This document shows, piece by piece, positions 5,924-6,053 of a stretch of DNA of 6,053 nt. The stretch lies in NCBI GenBank assembly GCA_026125835.1, contig JAHCKJ010000139.1, forward strand, positions 1 to 6,053. The letters run 5' to 3'. Each line of letters opens with the position of its first letter. Position 1 is the first letter of the stretch. The stretch is from Sphingopyxis sp. GTDB lineage: Bacteria > Pseudomonadota > Alphaproteobacteria > Sphingomonadales > Sphingomonadaceae. Made by a program: the position numbers and the translations under genes. The notes beneath the pieces were generated by a model. The model was not told the DNA's origin, ran no database searches, and saw only the letters and a list, made by a program, of their open reading frames with translations.

Positions 5924-6052
5924 TCAGTTGATCGCATCGCTGCCGGCCTGGCCGACCGATTCAATATCGCGCCCGACGCCCTTTACCGTGTTGCAACCGG
6001 TGACGACGATGCTGGCGACCAGAGCCAATAGAATTGCGCGAAAATTGGTCAT
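5924..6052 (-). CDS. Entericidin-family small lipoprotein
   Basis: This complete 42-residue gene begins with ATG at 6052-6050 and ends with TGA at 5926-5924. The product is MTNFRAILLALVASIVVTGC, then NTVKGVGRDIESVGQAGSDAIN. It has a type II signal peptide: a short n-region with Arg5, a hydrophobic core at 6-17, and lipobox V-T-G-C with Cys20 as the expected lipidated residue. The mature part, CNTVKGVGRDIESVGQA, matches the entericidin A/B pattern (Cys-Asn-Thr, Gly-x-Gly-x-Asp-Ile). In E. coli, entericidins are envelope lipoproteins described as an antidote/toxin pair under stationary-phase control; single copies are common in alphaproteobacteria and their role there is poorly defined. The gene converges on tatC, 21 bases between stop codons, with a likely terminator inside tatC. 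The window ends one base past the start, so promoter and ribosome site cannot be seen. Confidence 0.87.
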   Translation of the reverse strand: MTNFRAILLALVASIVVTGCNTVKGVGRDIESVGQAGSDAIN

Positions 6053-6053
6053 C

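Noticed and set aside
1..6053. CRISPR arrays, tRNA or rRNA genes, transposases and att sites
   Set aside because: No spaced direct repeats, no tRNA-like fold, no mobile-element gene and no terminal repeats were seen; the density of core genes leaves little room for them.

Overview
The window comes from a high-GC alphaproteobacterium, most likely a sphingomonad (Sphingomonadaceae, Sphingopyxis-like). This rests on strong G/C bias at third codon positions, on the typical alphaproteobacterial gene order argS – SPOR-domain gene – nagZ – scpA – scpB – tatA – tatB – tatC, and on protein style, for example TatA with a histidine at position 8. The genus is inferred and was not tested.

Layout. Bases 1-1145 hold the last two thirds of arginyl-tRNA synthetase; its 5' end lies outside the window. 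A single-pass membrane protein with a C-terminal SPOR domain follows, sharing one base with the argS stop (TGATG). After a 108-bp gap, the only sizeable intergenic space, come nagZ (2030-3037), scpA (3046-3834, GTG start), scpB (3831-4424, ATGA overlap), tatA (4450-4683), tatB (4716-5096) and tatC (5093-5902, ATGA overlap). All eight genes lie on the + strand and look like one transcription unit, possibly with an internal start before nagZ. On the - strand, converging on tatC, is a complete 42-residue entericidin-family lipoprotein gene (5924-6052). Its probable intrinsic terminator lies inside the last codons of tatC. No stretch over 300 bases lacks a gene.

How the genes may work together. 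ArgS supplies Arg-tRNA. The SPOR protein should bind glycan strands stripped of stem peptides at the division site, and NagZ removes GlcNAc from recycled muropeptides. ScpA and ScpB are the kleisin and winged-helix partners of SMC in chromosome condensation. TatABC is a complete twin-arginine translocase, which in other proteobacteria exports folded proteins including cell-wall amidases. The cluster therefore mixes envelope growth, division and chromosome segregation. That functional link is an inference from gene order.

I found no undescribed system. The window is mostly conserved core genome. The points most worth a second look are the small convergent entericidin gene, its terminator embedded in tatC, the repeat-like 3' end of tatC, and the replacement of a TatC membrane glutamate by leucine.
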